A stretch of DNA of 64,000 nt from Propionicimonas sp020161015 (lineage in GTDB: Bacteria; Actinomycetota; Actinomycetes; Propionibacteriales; Propionibacteriaceae). A program made the position numbers and the translations under genes. Numbering within the stretch: the first letter of the stretch is position 1; each line of letters begins with the position of its first letter. The stretch spans positions 620,001 through 684,000 of the forward strand of contig NZ_CAXWGX010000001.1 of assembly GCF_964266745.1 (NCBI RefSeq), read 5' to 3'. Positions 18,801-26,152 of the stretch are shown one piece after another. The notes under the pieces were generated by a model that saw nothing but the letters and a program-made list of their open reading frames with translations, was not told the origin of the DNA and made no database searches.

Positions 18801-19066
18801 TCCAGATCAGCCCTGCCCGGCTACTGCGCGGCGGAATGTCGACCGACGTCGACGACGTGGTGGTGATGCTGGACGGTGCCCAGACATTCGCAACCATCGA
18901 ACCCGAAGGCCTGGACATCTACTGGGGCGCCTACCTCGGCACCCCCGACGAGATTCTCGTGTCCGGTCCCCTGCAGGACGTTCGGGAAGAGATCGTGCGG
19001 GTCCGCGCCGAGGCCGCAGCCCGCAAGGGCTGGATGTTCGACACCTACCTGCTGCGACGACGCTGA
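15839..19066 (+). CDS. cobB-cobC-cobF: Tripartite fusion: cobyrinate a,c-diamide synthase, L-threonine-O-3-phosphate decarboxylase-like, precorrin-6A synthase
   Basis: One uninterrupted 1075-codon frame holds three cobalamin enzymes. Residues 1-460 are CobB/CbiA: P-loop AAAASSAGKTT, KVGPDFIDPGYH, and the amidotransferase nucleophile in ECAGQLYL. Residues about 475-815 are a class II PLP aminotransferase fold of the CobC/CobD type, with DEAFMDATD and the PLP lysine in RSLSKTWGLAGLRVGY. Residues from about 822 are CobF: FLIGIGAGDPDWVTIEASRA, KEGDLDDL and LVWGDPSLYEST. At the CobC-CobF junction an AGGAGG at 18289-18294 precedes GTG 18302 in the same frame, so CobF (254 residues) may also be made alone. 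GTG 15842 is an alternative first codon. The 3' end overlaps convergent cobK by 22 bp. Confidence 0.9.
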   Translation: MVTIPRLVVAAAASSAGKTTIATGIMAALADSGRQVAGFKVGPDFIDPGYHALATGRDGRNLDAVLTGEEIVPRLFLHGTLSPAPAEVAIVEGVMGLFDGQLGRDGFGSTAHVARLIDAPVLLVVDAAGSSRTAAAAALGLRGFDERIRIGGVVVNRVASPRHGAELAAVFAGAGVPVLGLVPRSAGIAAPSRHLGLVPAAERAESAATITTLAAHIAEHVDLAAVLDLAGSATALDATPWDPATVVNQVAGRPLVGMFAGRAFTFRYAETAELLTAAGCRVVEIDPLTDTRLPRGLAGLYIGGGFPEVHAVELSANAELRAAVADAIAAGLPTVAECAGQLYLTEHLDGHPMVGALLATSRMTPRLTLGYRTATTHTDTLLCPAGTQVAGHEFHRTQTTPPAGPSPAWAWSDTSEGFSLDPARTGTPTLHASYLHLHWAGQPDCAQRFARAAAAFTARTGGIEPAPGHTGRVDGIDLHHHGDHDTAPDLVDLAVNVMLPGPPRWLAGQIAAATTTLGRYPDVELARTAIAAAHGVRPEMVLPTAGGAEAFALIARVLTATHPLVVHPQFTEPESALRAAGHAVQRWLLPVRTDHGVPALTGLPAWADALFVGNPTNPTGWLHRREALLEAGHGRLLVVDEAFMDATDERESLIEPDMPNRLVLRSLSKTWGLAGLRVGYVIGDPRLITRLAQAQPSWPVSAPAIAAMIATSTAAARTEAASRYLTLNADRDHLVAALSYAGFPSVPSAAPFVLVDTSSCGPDSVRPALAVAGFAVRRGESFPGLGPTWIRIKVPAPEVADALTATLAGAQLGLATNRRQTVSRELFLIGIGAGDPDWVTIEASRAIQQLDVLFVVVKEGDLDDLVEARRVVVERHRTTPVQIVELSDPPRPWRTAPDYDQAVAGWRTQRLEQWSLAVGRSLGPGQVGGFLVWGDPSLYESTLAIADQLVAAAADSAPITLRVLPGISSVLALAARHQIPLNRQGRALQISPARLLRGGMSTDVDDVVVMLDGAQTFATIEPEGLDIYWGAYLGTPDEILVSGPLQDVREEIVRVRAEAAARKGWMFDTYLLRRR

Positions 19067-19812
19067 CCGGCCACGCCCACGCGAAGCCCTTTCACCCACA
19101 CCATCACATCGGCCACGTACGTCACCAACCGCACCCTGTCGGGCGGCGCGGGCCGGCGAAGCATGACGACCGGCACCTCCAGTTCGGACGCCGCGGCGAG
19201 CTTGGCGTCGGTCGGGCCGCCGGAGTCCTTGGTGACCAGCACATCGATCTCGTACCTGCGCAGCAGGTCGAGTTCGTCATCGATCCGGAACGGGCCGCGT
19301 GCGCGCAGCACCGTCCAGGAGGCCGGGATCGCAATGTCGGGTGGGTCGATCACGCGGGCGAGGACGAAGCGGTCGCCCCAGTCGGCGAACTCGGCCAGCG
19401 ACTGCCGCCCGATCGTCAGGAAGACCCGTTCGCCCAGCCCGCCCGCGATCTCCCGTGCCTGGTCGATCGAGTCGGCCCAGTGCCAGGACGCGGCGTCCGG
19501 ATGGACGGCCCAGCTGGGCCGTGACAGTCGCAGCAACGGCACCCCGGTCCGGGCACAGGCGTCAGCCGCGTTCGCGCTCATCCGTTCGGCGAACGGGTGG
19601 GTCGCGTCGATCACCGCGTCGACGTGCTGGCCGCGCAGGTAGCCGGCGAGTCCGTCCGCGCCGCCGAAGCCGCCGACCCTGGTCGTGCCCTGCGGCGGGT
19701 GCAGGTCGGCCACGGCGCCGGCCAGCGACGTGACGACAGAGATGCCCTCGGCGTGGAGCAGGCGGGCGAGCTCGCGCGCCTCGGCGGTGCCGCCCAGCAG
19801 CAGGACGTTCAT
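19045..19812 (-). CDS. cobK: Precorrin-6A (or cobalt-precorrin-6A) reductase
   Basis: This 255-residue NADPH-dependent reductase has VLLLGGTAEARELARLL at the N-terminus, VDAVIDATHPFAERMSANA near residue 65, GERVFLTIGRQSL near 130 and VLVTKDSGGPTDAKL near 195, the last being the family's signature near the C-terminus. ATG 19812 overlaps the cobD stop as ATGA. A longer frame to 20277 lies in the wrong frame of cobD. Its stop at 19045 lies inside the end of the convergent cobF domain. Confidence 0.94.
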   Translation of the reverse strand: MNVLLLGGTAEARELARLLHAEGISVVTSLAGAVADLHPPQGTTRVGGFGGADGLAGYLRGQHVDAVIDATHPFAERMSANAADACARTGVPLLRLSRPSWAVHPDAASWHWADSIDQAREIAGGLGERVFLTIGRQSLAEFADWGDRFVLARVIDPPDIAIPASWTVLRARGPFRIDDELDLLRRYEIDVLVTKDSGGPTDAKLAAASELEVPVVMLRRPAPPDRVRLVTYVADVMVWVKGLRVGVAGQRRRSR

Positions 19813-20750
19813 CGCCGCCTCGCGAGCGCGACCAGGACGCTCAGGCCGGCAGCCCCGGCCGAGACCGCCAGTGCCAGACGGTTCGCGCGGGCGAGGTCGG
19901 CCGCCGACGGTGCGGGGCCGCGTCCAAGTTCGCCGCGGTCCTCCTCGACGCCGCCGTAGGTGTTGCGGCCGCCCAGGGTGACTCCCAGGGCACCGGCGAA
20001 GGCGGCCTCGACCACACCGCCGTTGGGGCTGGGGTGCCGCCCTGACTGGTGACGCACGGCGCGCAGGGCGTCCGCGGGTCGTCCGCCCACCAGTGGGGCG
20101 GCCAGGACGGCAAGCCCGCCGCTGACCCGTGCCGGCAGGAGATTGGCCAGGTCGTCGAGCTTCGCCGCGGCCCAGCCGAAGTTGCCGTAGCGGTCGTTGC
20201 GGTAGCCGACCATCGCGTCGAGGGTGTTGATCGCCCTGTAGGCCAACAGCCCGGGAACGCCGGCGACCGCACCCCACAACAGTGGGGCGACCACCGCGTC
20301 GGAGGTGTTCTCCGCCACCGACTCCAGGGCGGCGCGGGCCACGCCGTCGGCATCGAGGGTCTGCGGGTCCCGGCTGACCAGGTGGCTGACCTGGAGTCGT
20401 GCCGCGGACAGGTCGCCGGCGTCCAGGTGGGCCGCGACCGCCTCGGACTCACGGGCCAGCGACCTCCCACCCAGCACCGTCCAGGTGGCTGCTGCGGTCG
20501 CCAGGGTCGCCAGCACCGGGTGTCTGGCGCTGCGGGCAACCAGGCTCCCGACAGCGGCCGCGCCCCCGACCAGCACGGCGACATGGACGGCTCCGTGCAG
20601 CCGGTCGTCGGCGTAGGTGCGATCCTCCACCGCAGTGGCGAGGCGGCCGAAGCCGGCCACCGGGTGCCAGCGAAGCGGGTCACCGAGCAGCTGGTCGGCC
20701 GCCCAGCCCAGGGCGAGGCCGACAGCTGTCGCCGTCCCCGGTGCTTCCAT
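19809..20750 (-). CDS. cobD: Adenosylcobinamide-phosphate synthase (CbiB family)
   Basis: This 313-residue membrane enzyme attaches the aminopropanol or its phosphate to adenosylcobyric acid. Marks are WAADQLLGDPLRWHPVAGFG near residue 17, SVAENTSDAVVAPLLWGAVA near 145, YRAINTLDAMVGYRN and GGRNTYGG near 265, with hydrophobic segments in between. ATG 20750 has AAAGG six bases upstream. It is transcribed leftward with cobK and diverges from the riboswitch-led cobI operon. Confidence 0.94.
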   Translation of the reverse strand: MEAPGTATAVGLALGWAADQLLGDPLRWHPVAGFGRLATAVEDRTYADDRLHGAVHVAVLVGGAAAVGSLVARSARHPVLATLATAAATWTVLGGRSLARESEAVAAHLDAGDLSAARLQVSHLVSRDPQTLDADGVARAALESVAENTSDAVVAPLLWGAVAGVPGLLAYRAINTLDAMVGYRNDRYGNFGWAAAKLDDLANLLPARVSGGLAVLAAPLVGGRPADALRAVRHQSGRHPSPNGGVVEAAFAGALGVTLGGRNTYGGVEEDRGELGRGPAPSAADLARANRLALAVSAGAAGLSVLVALARRR

Positions 20751-20794
20751 GACCAACCTTTCGCCGGTGGCAATTGTTCGCCATCGAGTGTGCC

Positions 20795-20963
20795 AGACTG
20801 GGCGCCGCAGAGATGTGCCGAGGAACTCCGGTGAGCCCGAAAGGGCAAGTCCGGGGCGGTCCCGCCACTGTGACCGGTCCACGCACCACGCGTGGACCGG
20901 GAGCCAGGAACTCGCCTCACTGCCGAGCAACGAGATCGGGCGAGGACACCTGAGGAGGCTCCC
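20795..20963 (+). promoter_or_regulatory. Cobalamin riboswitch with expression platform upstream of cobI
   Basis: The aptamer core is plain: GGAACTCCGGTGAG (20822-20835), GTCCCGCCACTGTGACC (20859 on) and GGGAGCCAGGAACTC (20899 on). In the platform, GGGAGCC at 20899-20905 is complementary to GGCTCCC at 20957-20963. That segment overlaps the end of the ribosome binding site AGGAGG (20953-20958), just before the TTG start. Translational sequestration is therefore a plausible mechanism. The left boundary is approximate. Confidence 0.92.
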
Positions 20964-21719
20964 TTGGACACTGCTGCACGCATTCCTGCCCTGGTTGGGG
21001 TGGGCGTCGGCCCCGGCGACCCCGAACTCGTCACCCGAAAAGCGGTGGCGGCCTTCGATCGGGCTGACGTGATCCTGGTGCCGAGCACAGAGGCCAGCGG
21101 CGACGACGCCGGCCGGGCCGAGCAGGTCGTGCTCGCCGCCTGCCCTGAGGCCGCGGGCAAGCTGCGTCGGGTGCCGTTCAGCATGGCGCAACGCACTGGT
21201 GTCGGCGCCAAGCGGCGCCAGTCGTGGGAGGCGTCCGCGCAGGCCGCCGTCGACGCGTTCCAGGCGGGGGCGGCCACGGTCGCCTTCGCCACCGTCGGCG
21301 ACCCGAGCGTCTACTCGACGTTCTCGTACCTCGCCGCCCAGGTACAGGCAGTGGTGCCCGACGTTGACGTGTCGGTCGTGCCGGGCATCACTGCCATGCA
21401 GGCGCTGGCCGCGGCCAGCCTGACCCCGCTCGTCGAGGGACGCGAAAGCCTCACCCTCGTACCAGTGACGGCCGGGCTGGCCGCGGTCGGCGCCGCCCTC
21501 GAGCATGCCGACACCGTCGTCGCCTACAAGGGCGGACGCCAGCTGGCCGACCTGCTCGCACTCGTCCACGACCGCGGCCTGGATGGCGTGCTTGGGGTGA
21601 ACGTGGGCCTGCCCGGCCAAACCATCACCCCGCTCAGCGAGGTGGAGGCCACCAGCGCGCCCTACTTCAGCACCGTCCTCGTCGCACCGCGGCGCACCAC
21701 CACCGGCGGCGCACTGTGA
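20964..21719 (+). CDS. cobI: Precorrin-2 C20-methyltransferase
   Basis: This 251-residue SAM-dependent tetrapyrrole methylase has ALVGVGVGPGDPELVTRKAV at the N-terminus, FATVGDPSVYSTFSYL near residue 110, VVPGITAMQALAAAS near 135 and VAYKGGRQLADL near 185, fitting CobI/CbiL. The start is TTG 20964: AGGAGG lies five bases upstream, and the tetrapyrrole-methylase fold begins right after. ATG 20892 would put the start inside the riboswitch. It is the first gene of the operon through cobA, with GTGA overlap to cobM. Confidence 0.93.
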   Translation: MDTAARIPALVGVGVGPGDPELVTRKAVAAFDRADVILVPSTEASGDDAGRAEQVVLAACPEAAGKLRRVPFSMAQRTGVGAKRRQSWEASAQAAVDAFQAGAATVAFATVGDPSVYSTFSYLAAQVQAVVPDVDVSVVPGITAMQALAAASLTPLVEGRESLTLVPVTAGLAAVGAALEHADTVVAYKGGRQLADLLALVHDRGLDGVLGVNVGLPGQTITPLSEVEATSAPYFSTVLVAPRRTTTGGAL

Positions 21720-22513
21720 GCGGCCAGGTCGTCTTCGTCGGCGCCGGCCCGGGCTCAGCGGACCTGATCACTGTGCGTGGCGCCCGGGTGATCGAGCAGG
21801 CCGACATCGTGATCTGGGCCTCCAGCCTGGTCGATGCCGCCATCGTTGCGAACACCAAGCCCGGCGCGCTCGTGGTCGACTCCGCGACCGAGTCGCTGGA
21901 GGACATCACCCCGCTGTATCAGCGCGCCCACGACGAGGACCTGCTGGTCGCCCGCGTCCATACCGGCGACCCGTCGATCTACGGGGCCACCGCCGAGCAG
22001 CGCCGCATCTGTGAGCGGATCGGCATCCCGCACCGCACCATCCCCGGCGTCTCGGCCTTCTCCGCCGCCGCTGCCCGCATGGACGCCGAGATCACCATCC
22101 CCGAGGTTTCCCAGACCCTCATCCTCACCCGCCTCGAAGGCGGCCGCACCCCGATGCCCGACCGGGAGACGGTCCGCGGTTTCGCCGCTCACGGCGTCAC
22201 CATGGCGCTGTACCTGTCCGCGGCCCGCAACAAGGTGCTCCAGGACGAGCTGCTCGCCGGCGGCTACCCGGCCGACACGCCCTGCATCGTCGGCTACCGG
22301 GTCAGCTGGCCCGACGAGTTGATGCTGCGCTGCCCCCTGGCCGAACTGTCGGCCACGATGAAGGCCCACAAGTTGTGGAAGCACACCGTCGTGCTCGTCG
22401 GACCAGCCCTGGCCGAGCAGCACGACACCCGCAGCCACCTCTACCACCCCGGTTTCCGCCACGAGTACCGCGCCGCCGACGGCACCCCACTGGTGACCAG
22501 GACCGACACGTGA
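21716..22513 (+). CDS. cobM: Precorrin-4 C11-methyltransferase
   Basis: This 265-residue SAM methyltransferase (CobM/CbiF) matches the family throughout: VVFVGAGPGSADLITVRGAR at the start, VARVHTGDPSIYGATAEQ near residue 80, PGVSAFSAAAARMDAEITIP near 105, and TRLEGGRTPMPDRE near 140. It starts at GTG 21716, overlapping the cobI stop as GTGA, and ends with GTGA overlap to cbiE. It needs no independent ribosome binding site if it is coupled. Confidence 0.96.
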   Translation: MSGQVVFVGAGPGSADLITVRGARVIEQADIVIWASSLVDAAIVANTKPGALVVDSATESLEDITPLYQRAHDEDLLVARVHTGDPSIYGATAEQRRICERIGIPHRTIPGVSAFSAAAARMDAEITIPEVSQTLILTRLEGGRTPMPDRETVRGFAAHGVTMALYLSAARNKVLQDELLAGGYPADTPCIVGYRVSWPDELMLRCPLAELSATMKAHKLWKHTVVLVGPALAEQHDTRSHLYHPGFRHEYRAADGTPLVTRTDT

Positions 22514-23184
22514 TCACCGTCCACGGCCTGCTCGGCACTCCCACCCTCGAGTTGCGGGTGGCCGCCGCCACCGCCGACTGGGTGGTGGGCGGCCAACGCC
22601 ACCTCGACGCCCTCGAGGTCGACGACTCCCGACGCATCACCCTCGGAGCGCTACGACCGGCCGTCGAACAGCTGGCCACTCTGCCCGAGGACCAGGTGGT
22701 CGTCGTGATCGCGAGCGGCGACCCGTTGTACTTCGGCGTCGTCAGGACGTTGCGGGCTGCGGGTCTTCGTCCCCGCGTGGTGCCGGCCGTGTCCTCGATC
22801 GCGGCCGCATTCGCCGCCGTCGGCCTGCCCTGGGACGACGCCGCCGTCGTCAGCGTCCACGGTCGTCCACTCGAACCGGCCCTCGACCTGGTGCACACCG
22901 CCGGAAAGGTCGCGGTGTTCACCTCGGCGGAGCACGGCATCAGGGAGCTGGCCACCGCCCTGGACGGCCTGGGCCGGTGGTTCGTCCTGGCCGAGCGGCT
23001 CGGCGAACCCGACGAACGCGTCCGTGTCCTCACCACCGCCGCTGCGCGCACCACCGTCCCGCGCGAACCCAACGTCGTCCTCGTCCTCGACCGGCACCCC
23101 GCCGACGACGACGCGCCGTGGCCGGGAGGCGTCGCCGGCCCCACCCGCCACCCATCACCCCTCGTCATCGGAGAACAGCCATGA
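22510..23184 (+). CDS. cbiE: Cobalt-precorrin-6B C5-methyltransferase
   Basis: This 224-residue tetrapyrrole methylase of the CbiE (CobL N-terminal) type has ITVHGLLGTP at the start, VVGGQRHLDAL near residue 28, VVVIASGDPLYFGVVRTL near 65 and AVSSIAAAFAAVGLPWDDA near 95. GTG 22510 overlaps the cobM stop; the upstream frame to 22375 is wrong-frame cobM. A proline- and aspartate-rich tail after residue 195 is unusual but short. CbiT, its functional partner, is encoded at 14581-15168. Confidence 0.92.
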   Translation: MITVHGLLGTPTLELRVAAATADWVVGGQRHLDALEVDDSRRITLGALRPAVEQLATLPEDQVVVVIASGDPLYFGVVRTLRAAGLRPRVVPAVSSIAAAFAAVGLPWDDAAVVSVHGRPLEPALDLVHTAGKVAVFTSAEHGIRELATALDGLGRWFVLAERLGEPDERVRVLTTAAARTTVPREPNVVLVLDRHPADDDAPWPGGVAGPTRHPSPLVIGEQP

Positions 23185-24896
23185 TCGGACAGGTCACGAG
23201 CGGCCCGGGCAGCCGCGCCCGCGCCGACCAGATCGACGCCATCCTCGGCCAGGAAAGCCGCCGCTACACCGACGGTGCCGTCGCCGGCCTCCCGCAGGCG
23301 TGGGCCGAGTGCGACCTGATCGTCAGCCACCTGGCCCTCGGCGCCACCACCCGCATCCTCGCCCCCCTGCTGGCATCGAAGACGACCGACCCGGGCGTCG
23401 TCGTCATCGATGACGCCGGGAGGTTCGTCATCCCGCTGGTGGGCGGCCACGGCGGCGGGGCCAACGACCTCGCCAGCCGGATCGCCGCAGGGCTCGGCGC
23501 CACCGCCGTCCTCACCACCGCCACCGACGCCGCCGGCGTGCCCGGTCTGGACACCCTCGGCTGGCGCTGGACGGGGGATGTCGCCGCTGTGACCCGGGCC
23601 ATCCTCGACGGAGAACCGGTCGCGGTGCGCCGCAGCCAGCCGTGGCCGCTGCCGCCGCTGCCGGCGACCGTGAGCGTGCTGGGACCAGACGACCCCGAGC
23701 CCACCGGCCTCATCGCTCGGGTCCTGGTCACCGACCAGCTCACCGACCCCGGCAGCCTGCCCAGCGTGGTACTCAACCCGCCCAGCCTGGTCCCAGGCCT
23801 GGGCTGCAACCGCGGCACCAGCACCACCAGTCTGCGCCGCCTGCTCGAACAGACCCTCGAACAGGCAGGCCTCGCCCTGGGGTCGCTCGCCGCGATCACC
23901 ACCGTCGACGCCAAGGCCGACGAAGCCGGGCTCGTCCAGCTCGCCGCCGACCTCGGCGTGCCGCTGGTCACCTACCCTGCCGATCAGCTCGCCACCCTGG
24001 AGGTGCCCAACCCCAGCGACGCACCCCGCGTCGCCGTCGGCACCCCCAGCGTCGCCGAGGCCTCCGTCCTCGCCCACGGCGCCACCCTGCTGGTCGAGAA
24101 GCAGAGGACGGCCGAGGCCACCTGTGCGATCGGGCGCATCCCCGCCCGCGGCAAGCTCACCGTGATCGGCCTCGGCCCGGGCTCGCGCGACCTCACCACC
24201 CCCCGCGCCCAGCAGGCCATCCGGCAGGCCTCCGTCGTGGTCGGCTACCGGCCCTACGTCGCACAGGTCAAGGACCTGCTTCGGCCCGGGGTCCGGATCG
24301 CCAGCACCCCGATGGGCAAGGAGGAGGAACGCACCGCAACCGCCATCCAGTTCGCGCGCGAAGGCAACAACGTCGCCCTCGTCTGCTCCGGCGACCCGGC
24401 GATCTACGCGATGGCCTCCCCCACCCTCGAACAGGGCACCGAAGGCATCGACATCGAGATCGTGCCCGGCGTCACCGCCAGCCTCGCCGCCTCCGCCATC
24501 CTCGGCGCACCCCTGGGCCACGACCACGCCACCATCTCGCTGTCCGACCTGCACACCGACTGGGACACCATCCTCACCCGCGTCCGCGCCGCCGCAGAGG
24601 CCGACCTGGTCACCGTGCTGTACAACCCGCGCAGCCGCACACGGCTGCACCACCTGCCCGATGCGCTGGCCATCTTCGCCGCCCACCGCCCGCCCAGCAC
24701 CCCGGTCGCGGTCGTCGAGGAGGCCGACCGGCCCGACCAGCGAGTCACCCTCGCCACCCTGGCCGACTTCGACCCCGACGTGGTCAACATGAACTCCCTG
24801 GTCGTGGTCGGCTCCTCCACCACCCGCTACCTGCCCGCCGGCACCGGGCGCACGGCCATGGTCACTCCCCGCGACTACCACTGGATGGAACGATGA
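23181..24896 (+). CDS. cbiG-cobJ: Fusion: cobalt-precorrin-5A hydrolase and precorrin-3B C17-methyltransferase
   Basis: 571 residues. Residues 1-320 are CbiG: DGAVAGLPQAWAECDLIVSH, VVIDDAGRFVIPLVGGHGGG (the N-terminal hallmark GHGGGAN), then a C-terminal CbiG domain with PGLGCNRGTS and TVDAKADEAGL. Residues from about 325 are CobJ/CbiH: KLTVIGLGPGSRDLTTPRA, SGDPAIYAMASP and VTVLYNPRSRTR. ATG 23181 has GGAGAA upstream and overlaps the cbiE stop. CbiG opens the delta-lactone in the anaerobic route, so its presence argues that the cobalt-early pathway operates here. CbiG-CbiH fusions are known in other bacteria. Confidence 0.94.
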   Translation: MIGQVTSGPGSRARADQIDAILGQESRRYTDGAVAGLPQAWAECDLIVSHLALGATTRILAPLLASKTTDPGVVVIDDAGRFVIPLVGGHGGGANDLASRIAAGLGATAVLTTATDAAGVPGLDTLGWRWTGDVAAVTRAILDGEPVAVRRSQPWPLPPLPATVSVLGPDDPEPTGLIARVLVTDQLTDPGSLPSVVLNPPSLVPGLGCNRGTSTTSLRRLLEQTLEQAGLALGSLAAITTVDAKADEAGLVQLAADLGVPLVTYPADQLATLEVPNPSDAPRVAVGTPSVAEASVLAHGATLLVEKQRTAEATCAIGRIPARGKLTVIGLGPGSRDLTTPRAQQAIRQASVVVGYRPYVAQVKDLLRPGVRIASTPMGKEEERTATAIQFAREGNNVALVCSGDPAIYAMASPTLEQGTEGIDIEIVPGVTASLAASAILGAPLGHDHATISLSDLHTDWDTILTRVRAAAEADLVTVLYNPRSRTRLHHLPDALAIFAAHRPPSTPVAVVEEADRPDQRVTLATLADFDPDVVNMNSLVVVGSSTTRYLPAGTGRTAMVTPRDYHWMER

Positions 24897-26152
24897 GCCA
24901 CGTCACCCCGACCCCGGCCCCTCCCGCGGTACCCGCCACCCCGCCACCGTTGGTCATCGCCGGCCACGGCACCCGGGTCAACGCCGGCGCCGACGCCGCC
25001 ACCACACTGGTCGAGAAGGTCCGCGGGCTGCTGCCCGGCGTCCGCGTCGAGGCCGGGTTCGTCGAACTCACCCCACCCACCATCGACGCCGCCCTCGACA
25101 CCGTGCTCGCCGACGCCACCTCCGCCGTCGTCGTGCCGCTGATGATCGGCACCGGCGGCCACGTCCGCGACGACATCCCCGAAGCCATCGACGCCTCCAG
25201 GGCCCGCCACCTCGCGGCGACCGTCGTCTACACCCGGCACCTCGGCTCCCCCAAGGCACTCGTCAACGCCGTCCACGCCCGGATCGCCGCCGCCCGCGCC
25301 GACTGGTCCGCCGAGGACACCGACGTGGTGATGGTCGGACGCGGCTGCAGCCACACCGACGCCAACGCCGACCACGTCCGGCTGTCCAGGATCGTGTTCG
25401 AGACCGGCGGCTACCACCAGGTGCTGTCCGCCTTCATCCAGGTCGCCCGGCCCTCGCTGACCGAAATCCTGCGCCAGTACCACGCCTCCGGCAGCCGCCG
25501 CATCGTGGTCATGCCCCACTTCCTGTTCACCGGACGGCTCGACCAGTGGGTCCACCAACAGGTCGAGGAGTTCCGCGCCGCCCACCCCGACACCTTCATC
25601 CGGATCGCCGACGTGATCGGGCCCTGCGACGAACTCGCCCAGGTCGTCGCCCAGCGATACAAGGAAGGCGCGCTCCGGGCCCGCACCACCACCGGCTCCC
25701 CCGCCTACCTCACCGGCCTGCTGCTGCGCGACCGGAAGGTCGTCGTCGTCGGCGGAGGGTGTGTCGCGCGCCGCCGCGTCCCGAAACTGCTGGACGCCGG
25801 CGCCCGGGTCGAAGTCATCTCCCCCGAGGTGCACAGCCGCCTCGCCGGCCTGGCCGAAGCCGGCGCGATCACCTGGCACGCGCGCAGCTTCGAGCCCGCC
25901 GACCTCGACGGCGCCTGGTACGTGCTCGCCCTCACCGACTCCCCGGCCGCCAATGCCGCCATCGTCGCCGAGGCCGAGACGCGCCACACCTACTGCGTCC
26001 GCGCCGACCGGGCCGACGACGGTTCGGCCTGGACCCCGGCCACCGGAGACACCGCCGGCGTCACCGTCGCCGCCATCACCAGCCACGACCCGCTGCGCGC
26101 CCGCCGGGTGCGGGACCGGTTCCTCGAGGTCGTCAACCAGGAATCGCTGTGA
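24893..26152 (+). CDS. cbiX-met8: Fusion: sirohydrochlorin cobaltochelatase and precorrin-2 dehydrogenase
   Basis: 419 residues. The N-terminal part (to about 260) is a long CbiX: LVIAGHGTRVNAG, VVVPLMIGTGGH, and a second half with VGRGCSHTDANA and RIVVMPHFLFTGRL, whose histidines are candidate metal ligands. The C-terminal part (from about 275) is the Met8/CysG N-terminal dehydrogenase: RDRKVVVVGGGCVARRRV, a Rossmann motif, then YVLALTDSPAANAAI. It would oxidise precorrin-2 and insert cobalt. It starts at ATG 24893, coupled to the previous stop, and ends with GTGA overlap to cobH. Confidence 0.93.
   Translation: MSHVTPTPAPPAVPATPPPLVIAGHGTRVNAGADAATTLVEKVRGLLPGVRVEAGFVELTPPTIDAALDTVLADATSAVVVPLMIGTGGHVRDDIPEAIDASRARHLAATVVYTRHLGSPKALVNAVHARIAAARADWSAEDTDVVMVGRGCSHTDANADHVRLSRIVFETGGYHQVLSAFIQVARPSLTEILRQYHASGSRRIVVMPHFLFTGRLDQWVHQQVEEFRAAHPDTFIRIADVIGPCDELAQVVAQRYKEGALRARTTTGSPAYLTGLLLRDRKVVVVGGGCVARRRVPKLLDAGARVEVISPEVHSRLAGLAEAGAITWHARSFEPADLDGAWYVLALTDSPAANAAIVAEAETRHTYCVRADRADDGSAWTPATGDTAGVTVAAITSHDPLRARRVRDRFLEVVNQESL

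Noticed and set aside
22302..24881. An 859-codon open frame on the minus strand opposite cbiE and cbiG-cobJ
   Set aside because: Gly/Asp-rich low-complexity translation with no recognisable domain; the opposite strand carries well-conserved enzymes in tightly overlapping order.
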